Shown in pieces: positions 10,429 through 22,077 of a stretch of DNA of 64,000 nt (position 1 is the first letter of the stretch; every line of letters begins with the position of its first letter). The stretch spans positions 64,114,019-64,178,018 of the forward strand of contig CM049306.1 of assembly GCA_026874595.1 (NCBI GenBank). Direction: 5' to 3'. The notes beneath the pieces are model-generated. The model worked only from the letters and a program-made list of their open reading frames with translations. It ran no database searches and was not told the origin of the DNA. The translations under genes were made by a program, and so were the position numbers. Origin of the DNA: Sipunculus nudus. Taxonomy: Eukaryota; Annelida; Sipuncula; Golfingiida; Sipunculidae.

Positions 10429-12160
10429 ATGAACTCTGTGTCTGATGCCAGCACCGGGTTGGTTGCTGCTATCTTGGTCGCTCTGCCTCTCATACTGATA
10501 TGTCCACCAGCAGCTAAGTTATTCCAGATCAGAAATACACAGACACAAGTGTGACAGTCCATATAAACAACAGGATTCAGTTGAACCGCTGCCACCATGT
10601 ACAGATCAGACAAGACTCAGACAGCCATCTGAGATCAGTGTATTGAAGCGACACCTGGTGTACAAGAGTGAACTAATAACATAATATTTGCACATTATTA
10701 TCATTACCTTGTGCCCTGTGAGATTTCAGTAATATTAATTTTAACATGAAAGCAAGGGCTTCCCAGAACCAATAAGGTTGTTGACTTTGTGAGGGGATCT
10801 ACGATGTATGCTATCCTGGCCCCTGCCATATATTTGTGTGGGTAATCTTTGTAGCTACTGACCGGTGATTACTATATGAGGCCACCTGTCATATATGGTA
10901 TGACAGCAGTCCCCTGATCAGCTAATACATTTGCGTAGGGTTTCCTGGAAGCTGGTAGCTACCCAAGGAGACCAATGATGTGTGGTATACTCTAAGTCCC
11001 CTGCTAAACTAACACAAACATTGAGACTTTCTCCACTGCTACTATAACCAATGTGATAATTTTACGATAATTCAAATTATTATATTTTACCAATTGTCAT
11101 TAGATATTATAAGGTGATCAGTCCTATGGAATGAAACAGGTATTTAGCAGAATTGTGTGCAGGATAACTTTCTAATTACAATTCAGTTTATTATTTAACT
11201 GCCAGCTCTTTGATAAGTGTTCACAGAGAATTCATTAATAAATAGATAGATAGATAGATAGATATATTTTATTCACAATAACAACACATTCAGATCACAA
11301 TAAAATGAATAAATATAAAAATACATATATCTAAAAAAAATATATTCATAAAATCTGCAAGTGTAAAAAGCCATGAAAAAGGAGCACTTAAATGTAACCC
11401 TACATATACGTGTTCATACATTTGACTGGGTTTACTCTTAAAGTGACAGGCACAGATAAACTAATTAATTAACAGTTTAGACATAGATGTTCACAGGAGG
11501 GCAAGAAAGGTGTTTAATGTATTACACATTATGTCTTGTATTTATGCTGTAAGAAATTCCTAAATTGCAATTATTATTTTGGACAAATGTGTAAATAGAT
11601 ATACTGGTTACTGAACCAGAGAGTTAATGTCAGAGCTATAGAGAGGAGAGTACAATAGTTAGAGAGCCAAGATAGAGAGAGAAGATAGGAATAAGGACAG
11701 AGAGAAGAGATGCCAGAAACAGATAAGTGGAAAATAAGGCAAACTATCTGTGTATATTTTGGACATTTGTTATTTTTAAATTTGCCTGAATAAACTTGGA
11801 AGTAAGTTACTCCTGGACTTAAGAATTTGAGAAAATCAACAGCCTGTGAACTAAGGCACTTAAACGACTTGCTGGTGATACTACCAACTACTAACCCTCT
11901 TGCACCTGATATGGCAGCTTGGGTTGTATGAATGAACAGGCCCGAAAGACCAGGAAGGCAAAGTCAGATGAGACTGACACCATCAGTGATATCAGACTAT
12001 AAAAACCCTCACCTTTTACTAAAAGCTACCTGAGGGCCCTTGTTGTAAGAGGTATCCCAATAACCCCAAACTCAGTTGTGAAGCAATTGGCAAGTTGCAA
12101 GCAATTGGCAAGTTGCTTAAATAACTTCCTGACAAAATATCTGTTCATATCTCAATGTGA
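10429..12160. other. No gene identified
   Basis: Low-copy sequence with a weak, diverged tandem pattern at about 10790-11030, a TAGA microsatellite at 11243 and GA-rich stretches at about 11640-11710. I see no exon, RNA gene or transposon ends. Confidence 0.4.
11243..11264 (+). repeat. TAGA microsatellite
   Basis: Five perfect TAGA units plus TA. Confidence 0.9.
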
Positions 12161-12166
12161 TACCTA

Positions 12167-12207
12167 TTACACAGATTACCTGATTTGCAGTCAGGCAATC
12201 TGTGTAA
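12167..12207. repeat. 17-bp stem hairpin
   Basis: TTACACAGATTACCTGA, seven-base loop, TCAGGCAATCTGTGTAA: 16 of 17 positions pair. A third copy of TTACACAGAT lies at 12325-12334 as a direct repeat. Confidence 0.75.
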
Positions 12208-12238
12208 TTATACCCCTTCATTTTCAGTGAAATGACTG

Positions 12239-12304
12239 AACGTTTTAGTCATTTCATGTAATGACTTGTGGTCATAGGCATTACGCGAAATGACTGAAAT
12301 GTTT
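12239..12304. repeat. Imperfect 25-bp foldback
   Basis: Arms AACGTTTTAGTCATTTC.. and ..GAAATGACTGAAATGTTT pair at about 20 of 25 positions around a 15-base loop. Together with 12167-12207 this looks like a small foldback element. Confidence 0.6.
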
Positions 12305-12355
12305 AGGCATTTCATAAAATACTGATTACACAGATCAACTGTAACATAAACATAT

Positions 12356-12547
12356 CCCGATCCAGGATTTCAGAAAATGGGGGTCCAACCCAGGAGGACT
12401 TATGAAAACCTTAAAAAAAGGTTCCCAGGTCTGGTAAATGGGGTCCAGGCCGCAAAATTTTGTCTTAAACCTTTAAAAAGGTTGTTGACTAAAAAGGGGG
12501 GGGGGAGGGTTCAGACCCCCTGGACCCTCTTCCTCGATCTGCTTCTG
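12356..12547 (+). mobile_element. Short MITE-like repeat
   Basis: Begins near GATCCAGGATTT, contains GGTCCAACCCAGGAGGACTTA and ends CCCCTGGACCCTCTTC...CTTCTG. A clear relative is at 59364-59551 with the same internal blocks in the same order. The long ORF read through it (12377-12643) is incidental. Confidence 0.45.
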
Positions 12548-12668
12548 CTTTATACTATGAACAACAATCCCTGTGAAAAACACAGGATAAAAATATGCCA
12601 CATTCAATCCCTATCAGCTCAAGTACGAAACAATTTATCTTAAAGCACCATGGATGTGTAGCATTATT

Positions 12669-15600
12669 AGCAAACCTGTAAGCTTATGCAATGGCGTAGC
12701 GTCGTCTGTTGTCCTTTTGCTGTCAGCCATCATCTGTACGTTAACCAATGCTCTCTCAAAAACCATTTGACCTAGCATCATCAAATTTTATGCAAAAAAT
12801 TAGTCATCCAAAAAACTCTATCAAATTTTGGTTATTTTTTTGCTATCTGCATGCATTTACTTAGATGTTATAAGGGAAATGCTAAAAAAAACTTTTCAAA
12901 ATCTTCTTCTCTGAAAATGTCCTGCCAGATTTTTCACTTATTCACAGAAATAATCTCTGAAACAATCTCTCTCAGGTTTGCTCGATTGGTTATAGTTTGC
13001 TGAATTTTGGCTGAGTTAAAGGAACCTGAGCTTGGTCATTTGGCCTAAAAAGGGTACTAAGATAACAATTTCAGAAATGGCTGGAGCAGTCTTCACCAAA
13101 TTTTATATAATTGTTGGTCACGTGACTCATAAATGAATTTGAGGTATTGGTGGCGCCACCTGCATCAACCTTTTCCGACGAGGGTCATCGGTCATTAGTG
13201 CATTTGCCCATAATTTCTCGGGATTAGCAGGACCTAGAACCCCAAAATTTATGCAGAAATCTGTCGCATATCAAATGTTGTTGGATTGAGTGTCTTGTGG
13301 TTCTACCTGCATTAACTAAAATTTCACCGAGAAAAAGCTACAAACAAACCCAGAAAATCTTCTTCTTTGAAACCATTCAGCCAAATGGTTCAATATTTCA
13401 CAGAAAATGATACCAGAGATAAGCTCTCAGGTTTGTTCAAATGGTTTGGGTTTGATGAATTTTGGTGGAGTTACAGGAATTTGAACATAGTGAATTCTCC
13501 AAGTAAGCATACTGACATAAAAATCTCAGAATCGACTGGAGCAAGCATCACCAAATTTTATGCAAATGTTGGTCACATGACTCATATTTGAATTTATATT
13601 GACCTATTTTTAGCTCAGCTGAGCTATAGTCGTGGTCCATTGTCTGTCGTCTGTCCGTCCGTCCGTCTGTCATGCCGTCCGTCCGTAGATGTGGCACGTT
13701 TTGAAACCGTAAGACTTAGGAATCCAAAATTCGGCATAATGTTAGATGTCCTCAAGATCTCCTACCAAGCCGAAAACTGGGTCTTTGCGACTTCGTTCAA
13801 TTAAGGACAATTAAGGAAAAACCTCAATTTTTTATTAAAAACCTATTTTCACACTTCAGGACTGCCTAATATCAAAACGACTCATCTGTTTTTCCTCATA
13901 TTTACCATAAATATTCCTCTATATAGTTCCTATGTATATGCCAGAAATTATGTCTGTATTATATAATTTAAAAAAGTTATGGGCCCAAACATAATGCATT
14001 TGGTAAAAAATCAGGAAAGATATTTGATCACTTAACACAAAACATGTTAAAGCTATGGACTTTTTTCCAGTAATATAACTTTAATTAACCAATTAAATTG
14101 TATACCCAAAATTAGATTAAAATCTTTTAAATTTTTTAAAATGTTAACAAAAATAAAAAATTGGTACCTTAAATTTAGCCCAACTTTGACCATGGCACGT
14201 TTTTTTCCTGTAAGTACTGTGGATTTAATTTTCACAGCATGTTTTTGTTAGCATTTTGTCTGTTAACACCAAAAATTTGAAACCAGTTGATCAAAAACTG
14301 TAGATTTTATTCAAGTTTTCAAACACCATGTAACATATTGTTTACATCAAGCTAGTGTTATGCAGTTTGCAAGAGCTCAGCTCCCCAGCTTCAGCTCTCA
14401 GTTCCTAAAATTTGGCATACAATTAGATATCTCCAAAATCCCCTACCATGCCAAGAATTTGGTCACTAGGACTTAATACTTTCGAGATATTAATGAAAAA
14501 CTTCATTTATCCATTAAAAACCCATTGTTACACTTCAAGACTGCCTAATATCAAAACCACTGCTCTGACTTTAATCATATATAATATACATATTTTTCTA
14601 TACATTCTCTATGCACATGCCAGAAATGATGTCAGTATTGCGTAATTGTTTTAAGTTATGGGCCCAAACATAATGCACTTTGTAAAAAAAAAAAAAAAAT
14701 ATTTACTCCCTTAACAAGGAGATTGCTGAAGCTAGAGATTTTTAGCTCAGCTGACTATAAGTCATCTGAGCTATAGTAGTGGTCCTTTGTCCGTCGTCCG
14801 GCCATCCGGCCGTCCGGCCGTTAACAGGGCACGTTTTAAAACGGTTAGACCTACGAATCCAAAATTCTGCATACCAATAGATGTCCCCAAAATCTCCTAC
14901 CATACCGAAAATTGGGTCATAAGGACTTTGTTCCTTTGAGATATTAAGGAAAAACCTCTGTTTTCCATAAAAAAGCCATTGTTACACTTCAAGGCTGCCT
15001 AATATCAAAACCACTAATCTGTTTTTGATCATATTTATATTCACATTTTTTCATACATTTTCTATGAACATACCAAAAATTAGGTCAGTATTGGATATTA
15101 TTTTGAATTTATGGGCCAAAATATAATACAATTTTTAAAAAATCAGGAAATATATTTACTCACCTAACATGAGAATTGCTGAACCTAGAGACTTTTTTTC
15201 AGGAGTATAACTTTATTTAATCAAGATTCAATTGGTTACCCAAAATTAGATCTGAATTTTGCAAATTTTTCAAGTTATTAGCATAAATAAAAAATCAATA
15301 CCTTAAATTTTGACCAACTTTGGCAATGGCACGTCTTTTCCCTGTAAGCACTGTTGATTTAATTTTCACAGAATATATACATAAGGATTTAATCTTTTAA
15401 AATCTGAAATTTCAAAGAAATTGATTGGAAAGAATAGCTTTTATTCACGTTTTCATACACCATGTCAAGTGTTGTTTACATCTAGCCCACCTAGTAGTAC
15501 AGCCTTCACTTGCATTATGTAACCCACCCCAGGCAGCTTGCCTTGGTTCAGCTTGGCCACTACCAGCAGGCTTCCCCTCTGCCCTGTACCCCCCCCCCCC

Positions 15601-17585
15601 TTCCCCTCCCCCAGATGGTGCATTAACTAAATGAATGTTATAATTTTCTGTATTTTATTCATTCTTATTCTTGGCTATGCTACATTTTAGATTTTGTAGT
15701 GGACCACCAGTGTTACAATGATTAAAATGCACATTTAATTGTGTCCACAAAGTGGTGTATTGCTATGAAAATGTGGATATTCATTAGATATGTAATTACC
15801 TTCTTCAGAAGAGTAAAAACTTCACCAGGTGGGAAATTAACTATTAATTCAAGAAATAAATTATAGCTGAGATAGTAATTCTAAGCACAATGATATTGTT
15901 TGTCCCTCATTCTACCAACAGTGTCTATACTTTATTTGAAAAGATGTTTTTATTTTATCAAATTTACTGAATCTTTTATTTCAGTGAATAAAAGTAAGCA
16001 TGTACTGAAAACTCCAATGGGCAAAACTTTTTAATAGTGATTCGAGGAATAATCTTGAAGATGCCATGTTTTGGCATTATTTTCTTTTAAATTCAGTTTA
16101 AACATATGTGATTTAAAAATAATAAAATGTATGTGTATGCATAATATGACCCAATATGAGCTACACTCTGGATATATAATGATTGCAACTTAGAATTCTG
16201 ATATTTTAACTTATATTTTCAGATTTTTTTATTACAAATTTATTAAAACTTTTAAATAAAAACAGTGAATCGGGTACAAACTGTTAATGAAAAAAGTGGA
16301 TATGCTTAAAAAATAGGCTTATATATAAACTTAAATGCATTGTTCCCTTAGAAGTGAAACAAAGGTATTAGTCCATTCTGTTCACTTACCTGTCCAACTG
16401 TAAATTTTTCATATGCATCACAGTATCTGAAAACTTTTACTGTTTTTCTTTATGACAGTCTTGTCAGATTATTAGTTTTGCAATCATATATTTAGAACTT
16501 TACTGTAACCAAGTAGGAGGGCTCCTTTCCTCTTAGCTTGTCATATGCTTATATATATGAAAAACATTACCATAGAATTTTTGCATATTTTGCATTTGCA
16601 AAAATTTCAAACTTCAGCTGAGCACCGAGACCAATGGGGCCCTTGTTTTTCACAAGTATTATCCTAGAACATGGTTCTCTCAATTGTATAAGAATAGATT
16701 TGGTTTGTTGATTTTTGGTAGAGTCAAAGAAAGCTGAATTTGGGCTTGTGGCAAATAATAAGCCTATTTTAAACTGAGAACTGCAATAGTCTTCTTCTGC
16801 AAAACTGTTGTTTCAGCTTCTGTAACATTGTACTAAAACAAATTCTTAGGCCATTGTTCAATTTTACTTAAATGATTGTTGGCAGAATAATTGGACCTTT
16901 AACAATGAAAGGACTACATCTTTAGTTATTTTAAACATTTCAATAAAAATATCTAATGGATATGTTAGCTTGAAAAAAAAGCATTAAAGCCAAAGTCTTT
17001 CAGCATGTGTAAACAGATTAACCAACAGGCCAAGATTGTGTCTGTATCTATAAATAGCTTTGCAGCATGTCAACTATTTAAAATTTGGCAACAGGCCAAA
17101 AGTCACTCTGGATCTGTTTATAGCTTTGGTAGACCGCCAAATGTCAGATTATGCAACAGGTCAAGAGTTCACTAAGTGCAGTAGCTTGAGCCAGCAATTT
17201 GACACAGTTCACTCAGGACAACTGCCTTTCTCATCTTAGACTTGTCAGCCCAGTGCATCAAACTCAAGAGAAGTTTGATTTATTAGCCTGATATTTAAAC
17301 CTGTGTATACGTCTTTGATGGCTTTCTCATTCACAAAACTGGTGTCGCCACCTACAATGACTTTTGCTCAGTGTATGTGCCTGCTTCTTTCTCAAGAGGG
17401 ATATGAAATCCTCCTGAAAACGGGTATATTTATACATATCAGATAGCTTTGTTGAATACAAGACTGGTGGTGCCACCTACAATATTTTTTGCACAGTGTA
17501 TGTCCCTGCTTATTTCTCAGGATGGGTTTGATATATCAGCCTGAAATTGGGCATATGTATACATCTTAGATAGCTTCATCATATG
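12669..17585 (+). mobile_element. Family B repeat interrupted by A
   Basis: Starts AGCAAACCTGTAAGCTTATGC (family B start AGCGAACCTGTGAGC), then the B core with LTR-free tandem units and the palindrome GGTGGCGCCACC at 13149-13160. The A composite 13612-16645 interrupts it inside a T-run, and B sequence resumes at 16646 (TTTCACAAGTATTATCC, compare ATTTCACAGAAATGATCCC in other B copies). At 17586 it changes abruptly into A' core, so this copy has no B 3' end. Confidence 0.6.
13612..16645 (+). mobile_element. Family A composite with a second internal 5' end
   Basis: An A start (hairpin arm shortened: GCTCAGCTGAGCTATAG) leads into two core units. A second, complete A start with hairpin and GTCC/GGCC repeat follows at 14744, then a core unit, a C tract (15589-15600) and a degenerate 3' end (GCTGAGCACCGAGACCAATGG...CCCTTG) at 16645. 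It is either a nested insertion with loss of the outer 3' end or an end duplicated within the element. Confidence 0.6.
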
Positions 17586-19449
17586 CAGGGCACAAATTGT
17601 AACCACTGGACCTGGAATCTTCTTACTTTATATCCAGAGAGGTCCATGAAAAATCTCCTTGGAAACCTGAAATTAGGCCTCTGTTACCCATATTCTTCAA
17701 GCTACGGGGCTCTTAAGTACCCCCCAGAATAATGAAAAATTTGATACAAAAGCTCAAGTATCTGAACAACTAATGCATTGATCACCATGATTCTTTGCAT
17801 TTATATTGATCAGGGAGTGTTTCATCAATTTCTGCAGACTGGTGGCACCACCAGTATGTTTTTGACTTTTTACAATTTTTTTCTCTATTTTGAGACCTTA
17901 AATGATGTGGTCATCTGATAACAGGGCACAAATCGTTACCCCTGGACCTGGAATCATCTTACTCTATATCCAGAGAGGTCCATGAAAAGTCTCCTTGGAA
18001 ACCTGGAATTAGGTCTCTGTTACCTGTACTCTTCAAGCTATAGGGCTATGAAGTACCCCCCAGAATAATGAAAAATTTGATACAAAAGCTCAAGTATCTG
18101 AACAACTGATGCATTGATCATGATTCATTGCATGGAAATTGATCATGAAGTGTTTCATCAGTTTCTGCAGACTGGTGGCGCCACCTGTATGTTTTAGACT
18201 TTTTACAATTTTTACTCTATTTCTAGACCTTAAAAGATGCTGTCACCTGTTAACAGGGCACAAATTGTAACCCCTGGACCTGGAATCTTCTCACTTTACA
18301 TCTAGAGAGGTCCATGAAAAATCTCCTTGAATACCCGGAATTAAGTCTCTGTTACCCATATTCTTCAAGCTATGAGGCTCTGAAGTACCCCCAGAGAATA
18401 ATGAAAAATTTGATACAAAAGCTCAACTAATGCACTGATCACCATGATTGTTGGCATGGATATTGATCATGGAGTGGTTCATCAGTTTCTTCAAACTGGT
18501 GGTGCCACCTGTATTTTTTTATTTTTTACAAATTTGTTTATCTTTTTTTGAGACCTTAAAAGATGCCTTCATCTGTTAACAGGGCACAGTTCATAAACAC
18601 TGGACCTAGAATTTTCTTACTTTTAAATCAAGAGAGATCCATGAAAAATCTGAAAAACCTGGAATTAGGTCTCTCATACTAGTGGGCCACCTGGATTTTA
18701 AAAAAATTTAACACATTTTTTTTCTCTCTTTTTTTGATACCTTCAAAAATGCAGTCATCTGTTAACAGGGCAAAAATTGTAACCATTAGTCTTAGAATCT
18801 TCTAACTTGACATCAAGAGAGGTCTTTAAAAATATCCTTGAAAACTTGAAATTAGGTCTCTGTTACCCATATTTTCTGAGCTATGGGGCTTATAAGCACC
18901 CTCCAGCATAATTAAAAATTTGATACCAAAGCAGGGCACAAATCTTAAACATTGGACCTAGAATCTTCTGTCCTAAAATCCAGAGAGGTCCATGAAAAGT
19001 CTCCTTGGAAATGTGAAATTAGGTCACTGTTACCCATATTTTCTAAGCTATGGGGCTTAAAAGCACCCCTTAGAATAATTGAAAATTTGATACCAAAGTA
19101 GGGCACAAATCATTACCATTGGACCCAGAATCTTCTAACTTGACATCCTGAGAGTTCCTCAAAAGTTTTCCATAGAAACCTGAAATTCGATCACTGAAAT
19201 TCTATATTCTTAGAGTTTTGGGGTATGTTTGAGCACCCCAGAAATAATGCAAAATACATACAAATTGCCAGATCCCTCATGAAAGGCTGGTTGGATTGTC
19301 TTCAAATTTGTTGTGCTTATGGGTCTTGATGAACTTAAGCTAATATGCATGAACAATGATGCCACCTACATTATCTTAATTAGTTGTCTGTGCAAGGACA
19401 TATTGTCAACTTGTCAGTCGGCTGAGCGTCATGACCCATGGGTCACTAG
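17586..19449 (+). mobile_element. Family A' core array and 3' end, fused to B
   Basis: Units of roughly 330 bp beginning CAGGGCACAAATTGTAAC and including GGACCTGGAATCTTC and GGTGGCGCCACC (18174-18185), followed by degenerate shorter units. It ends GGCTGAGCGTCATGACCCATGGGTCACTAG at 19449, with a perfect TGACCCATGGGTCA palindrome. The 5' hairpin and GTCY repeat are absent because family B precedes it. Confidence 0.65.
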
Positions 19450-19589
19450 TTGTTCATGCATTTTCTTGTGCCTTTGGAAACTTCTGGGCCTGACCCCCCT
19501 TTGTCACTTCTAAGCAGTCATAATTTAATCTATACAAGTTGTAACAAAGACAAATCAAATTCTGTATTTTCAAGGATTTAAATGTGCCA

Positions 19590-20400
19590 TAAGGAACTCC
19601 ATAGTAGATGCTCTCTCTGGGATCTCTGTTACTTTGACAGGTTCTTGCCTGTGTGATTTCATTGTAACCTGACAGTCAAAGCATTGACCAACAATCTGTT
19701 TGGTCATTCTATTTTCCAGAAATCAGTATCTCGCTCTTAGCATCTGCTTGGTCATAGTCATACCAAGGTGACCTATTTCATGGGCTGTTTTTACAATCTT
19801 TTCTTTGCAGTTTGACAGGAACAATTTGATGTGATCTGAATATAAGTCCTTCTGTAATTTACAGTTCATGTCTAATAAAGTAAATGGCTGAATATCCAGA
19901 TCAGTGCAGGGTCTCTCCCGATCACCAGTATGAATTGTATCTCTCAGTTTACAGAGTTGTTTATCTTGTCTTGTTTCCTCTTTAATGTGGTCTAATACGC
20001 CTGCATGTTCTGCTTGTATAATGTGCTTGATGACTTTCTCTGTGTCGTCATTGACATTTATTGATAATGTGTGTCTTGACAGAAAATCAAGAGGATCTGC
20101 CTTGTCTTTTCCCGGTTCGTAGATCAGTTCATAATCAAAATCTTGCATATCGATTACCCACTTCTCGATTCGGGGTGGCAGTTTTTCTGTTGCTTTGTTA
20201 AAGAGTCTGTGTAGTGGCTTATACTCAGTGATAATGGTGAATCTGGAAGCTCTTGTCTCAGAATGCTGTACTAGCCTGTGCCTTCTCTATCTGGCAGGCT
20301 ACCCTGTTATCTGGCGAGTACTTTGCCTCCATAGGCGATTAGTGCATCCTTCTTATCTAAAGTATCTATGATTTTGAAGAATCTGAACTCTCTCGAGATC
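19590..20400 (-). pseudogene. pol: Ty3/gypsy pol fragment: RNase H end and integrase zinc domain
   Basis: Minus strand. The RNase H part shows IAYGGKVL, QIEKA, then in frame TEYKPLHRLFNKATEKLPPR and IEKWVIDMQDFDYELIYEPG, the usual junction before integrase. The integrase HHCC zinc-binding domain follows: HEIGHLG (two His) and QCFDCQ (two Cys), between them a TGA where the family has TGG (the W of RARYW), near 19722-19724. The upstream RNase H is frameshifted at about 20270-20320. It is cut off shortly after KVTEIPERA, before the DDE catalytic core. Integrase normally joins element DNA to the host genome; this copy cannot. Confidence 0.85.
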
Positions 20401-20872
20401 CCCTCTAGTCACTCCCCCAGGCTTTACCAGCTGCTATGGGTTTGTCAGGAAGTGTAAATGGCAGGGATCTGAGGCTATGAGAGTCCGCTAGGACACAAGT
20501 GTCTGTAGCTGCCTGAGGTAGTGACATGGCTCCTAATCACATGAAAAGAATAAGAACAGTCCTACCTCTGTCTGTCACCAATGATATATTTGTAACAACA
20601 GTCTACGCTTGGAAAAATCTGTTTATTTTCATGCACAACTATGTATGCAAAATTGGACCAGCAAGGTCTAAAGCTAACGTACCATAAACTGGTCTTATAT
20701 GTTTTCCCGTTGTCACAATACTGTATTTTACGGTTACCCTGCATTTAACTTGTGGATCTTACAGTTCTGTTTCAGAATGATGAGGACACTGAGAGCACAA
20801 GGCTGGAATGTAATCAGTAATTAAATACAGTAATTCTTCTTGTCTGATGAAGATGGTATTTTTCTGTTTCAG
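20401..20872. other. Probable intron; partial duplicate of an exon edge
   Basis: No complete gene. The acceptor-like string TTCTGTTTCAG plus ATGATGAG at 20765-20784 repeats that of the exon 97 bp further on, but the following frame closes quickly, so I regard it as a decayed or cryptic copy. Confidence 0.4.
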
Positions 20873-20933
20873 TATGATGAGCTGACCGTGAGGCTGAAGG
20901 ATACTGAAGAAAAACTTCACAAACTTCAGCAAG
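20873..20933 (+). CDS. Putative internal exon of a coiled-coil protein
   Basis: A polypyrimidine tract and TTTTTCTGTTTCAG precede, and CAAG|GTAACC follows, matching 3' and 5' splice consensus. The 61-bp exon is open in only one frame (the other two close at once) and reads YDELTVRLKDTEEKLHKLQQ, highly charged and with leucines at heptad-like spacing, as in a coiled coil. It ends in phase 1. GC content is clearly higher than in the flanks. I cannot name the gene. No partner exon is identified in the window, so its introns would be large and full of repeats. A chance match to splice sites is possible but the combination is good. Confidence 0.55.
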
Positions 20934-21306
20934 GTAACCAACACAAACACATGTATTCATACACATGGGATGCTTATAGAACATGCTAAGTGGCAATCTT
21001 CCTGGCCAGTTTAGAAAGTGATTAGAGTCCTCCTTCTTGCACACTCCTGAGATAAATGGCTGGATAAATGCCCTAAAGAAATAGGCTTTGATATAAAGTG
21101 GGTCATTCTATATAGTATGCACTTTTTGAAAAATTCATTTTGCCTCTTTTTTACGTTCCTTGAAACATTGTTGCATCCCCTTGGTGTGTCCTTCTGTCCA
21201 TCTGTCTGTAATACTGACTCTTTTTGGCATTTAAGTCAAACCATTTGACCAAAACCTTTCTTCTTTCACATATGGCTCACTGATCCATCAAGAGAGATTC
21301 ATTTTT
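20934..21306. other. No gene identified
   Basis: Low-copy sequence, presumably intron if the neighbouring exon is real. Contains a CACACATG-rich stretch around 20940-20965 only. Confidence 0.35.
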
Positions 21307-22077
21307 AGGGAACCTGTGAGCTTATGCGATGGTGTGGCGTCGTCCAGTGTCCATGTATGTCGTCCGTCTTCTGTACGTTAACCCATACTATCTTGAAAAT
21401 GGCAAGAGTTTGCATCACTAAATTTTATGAAAAATGTGTCATCTAAAAACTTCATCAGATTTGCTTACTTTTTTGGCTAACTGCATTTTCTTAGATTTTT
21501 TTAGGGAAAAAGCTAAAAAAGCTTTAAAAATCTTTTTCTCTGAAACTGTTCAGCCAAATTGTCCCGTATTTCACAGAAATGATTCCTGGAACAATCTCTC
21601 TCAAGTTTGTTTGAATGGTTCCCGTTTGATGATTTTGGCCGAGTTACAGGAAGTTGAACTTTGTCATATGTCCAAAAAAGCATACTAAACTTACAATCTC
21701 AGAAACGGCTGGAGCTATCATCACCAAATTTTATGCCAATGTTGGTCACATTAGTCATATCTGAAATTGAGGTATTGGTGGCGCCACCTGCATCGGCTAT
21801 TTTTGTATTGGTGTCATCAGTGCCTGTTTCATACTGACGGCTACAAAAAACTTCTTCTCTGAAACCATATGGCCAAATTGTTTAATATTGCACAGAAATA
21901 ATCTTAGAGTAGTGCTTTCTGAATTTTGTTCAAATGGTCTCAGTTCAGTGACTTTTGGCTGAGTTATGGGAAGCTGAATTTAGTTATATGCTATAACAGC
22001 CCATTTTAGCTCAGTGGCCACAAAGATCTTCTTCTCAAAAACCACTGGGCCAAATTCTTAAATCTCACACATTAATT

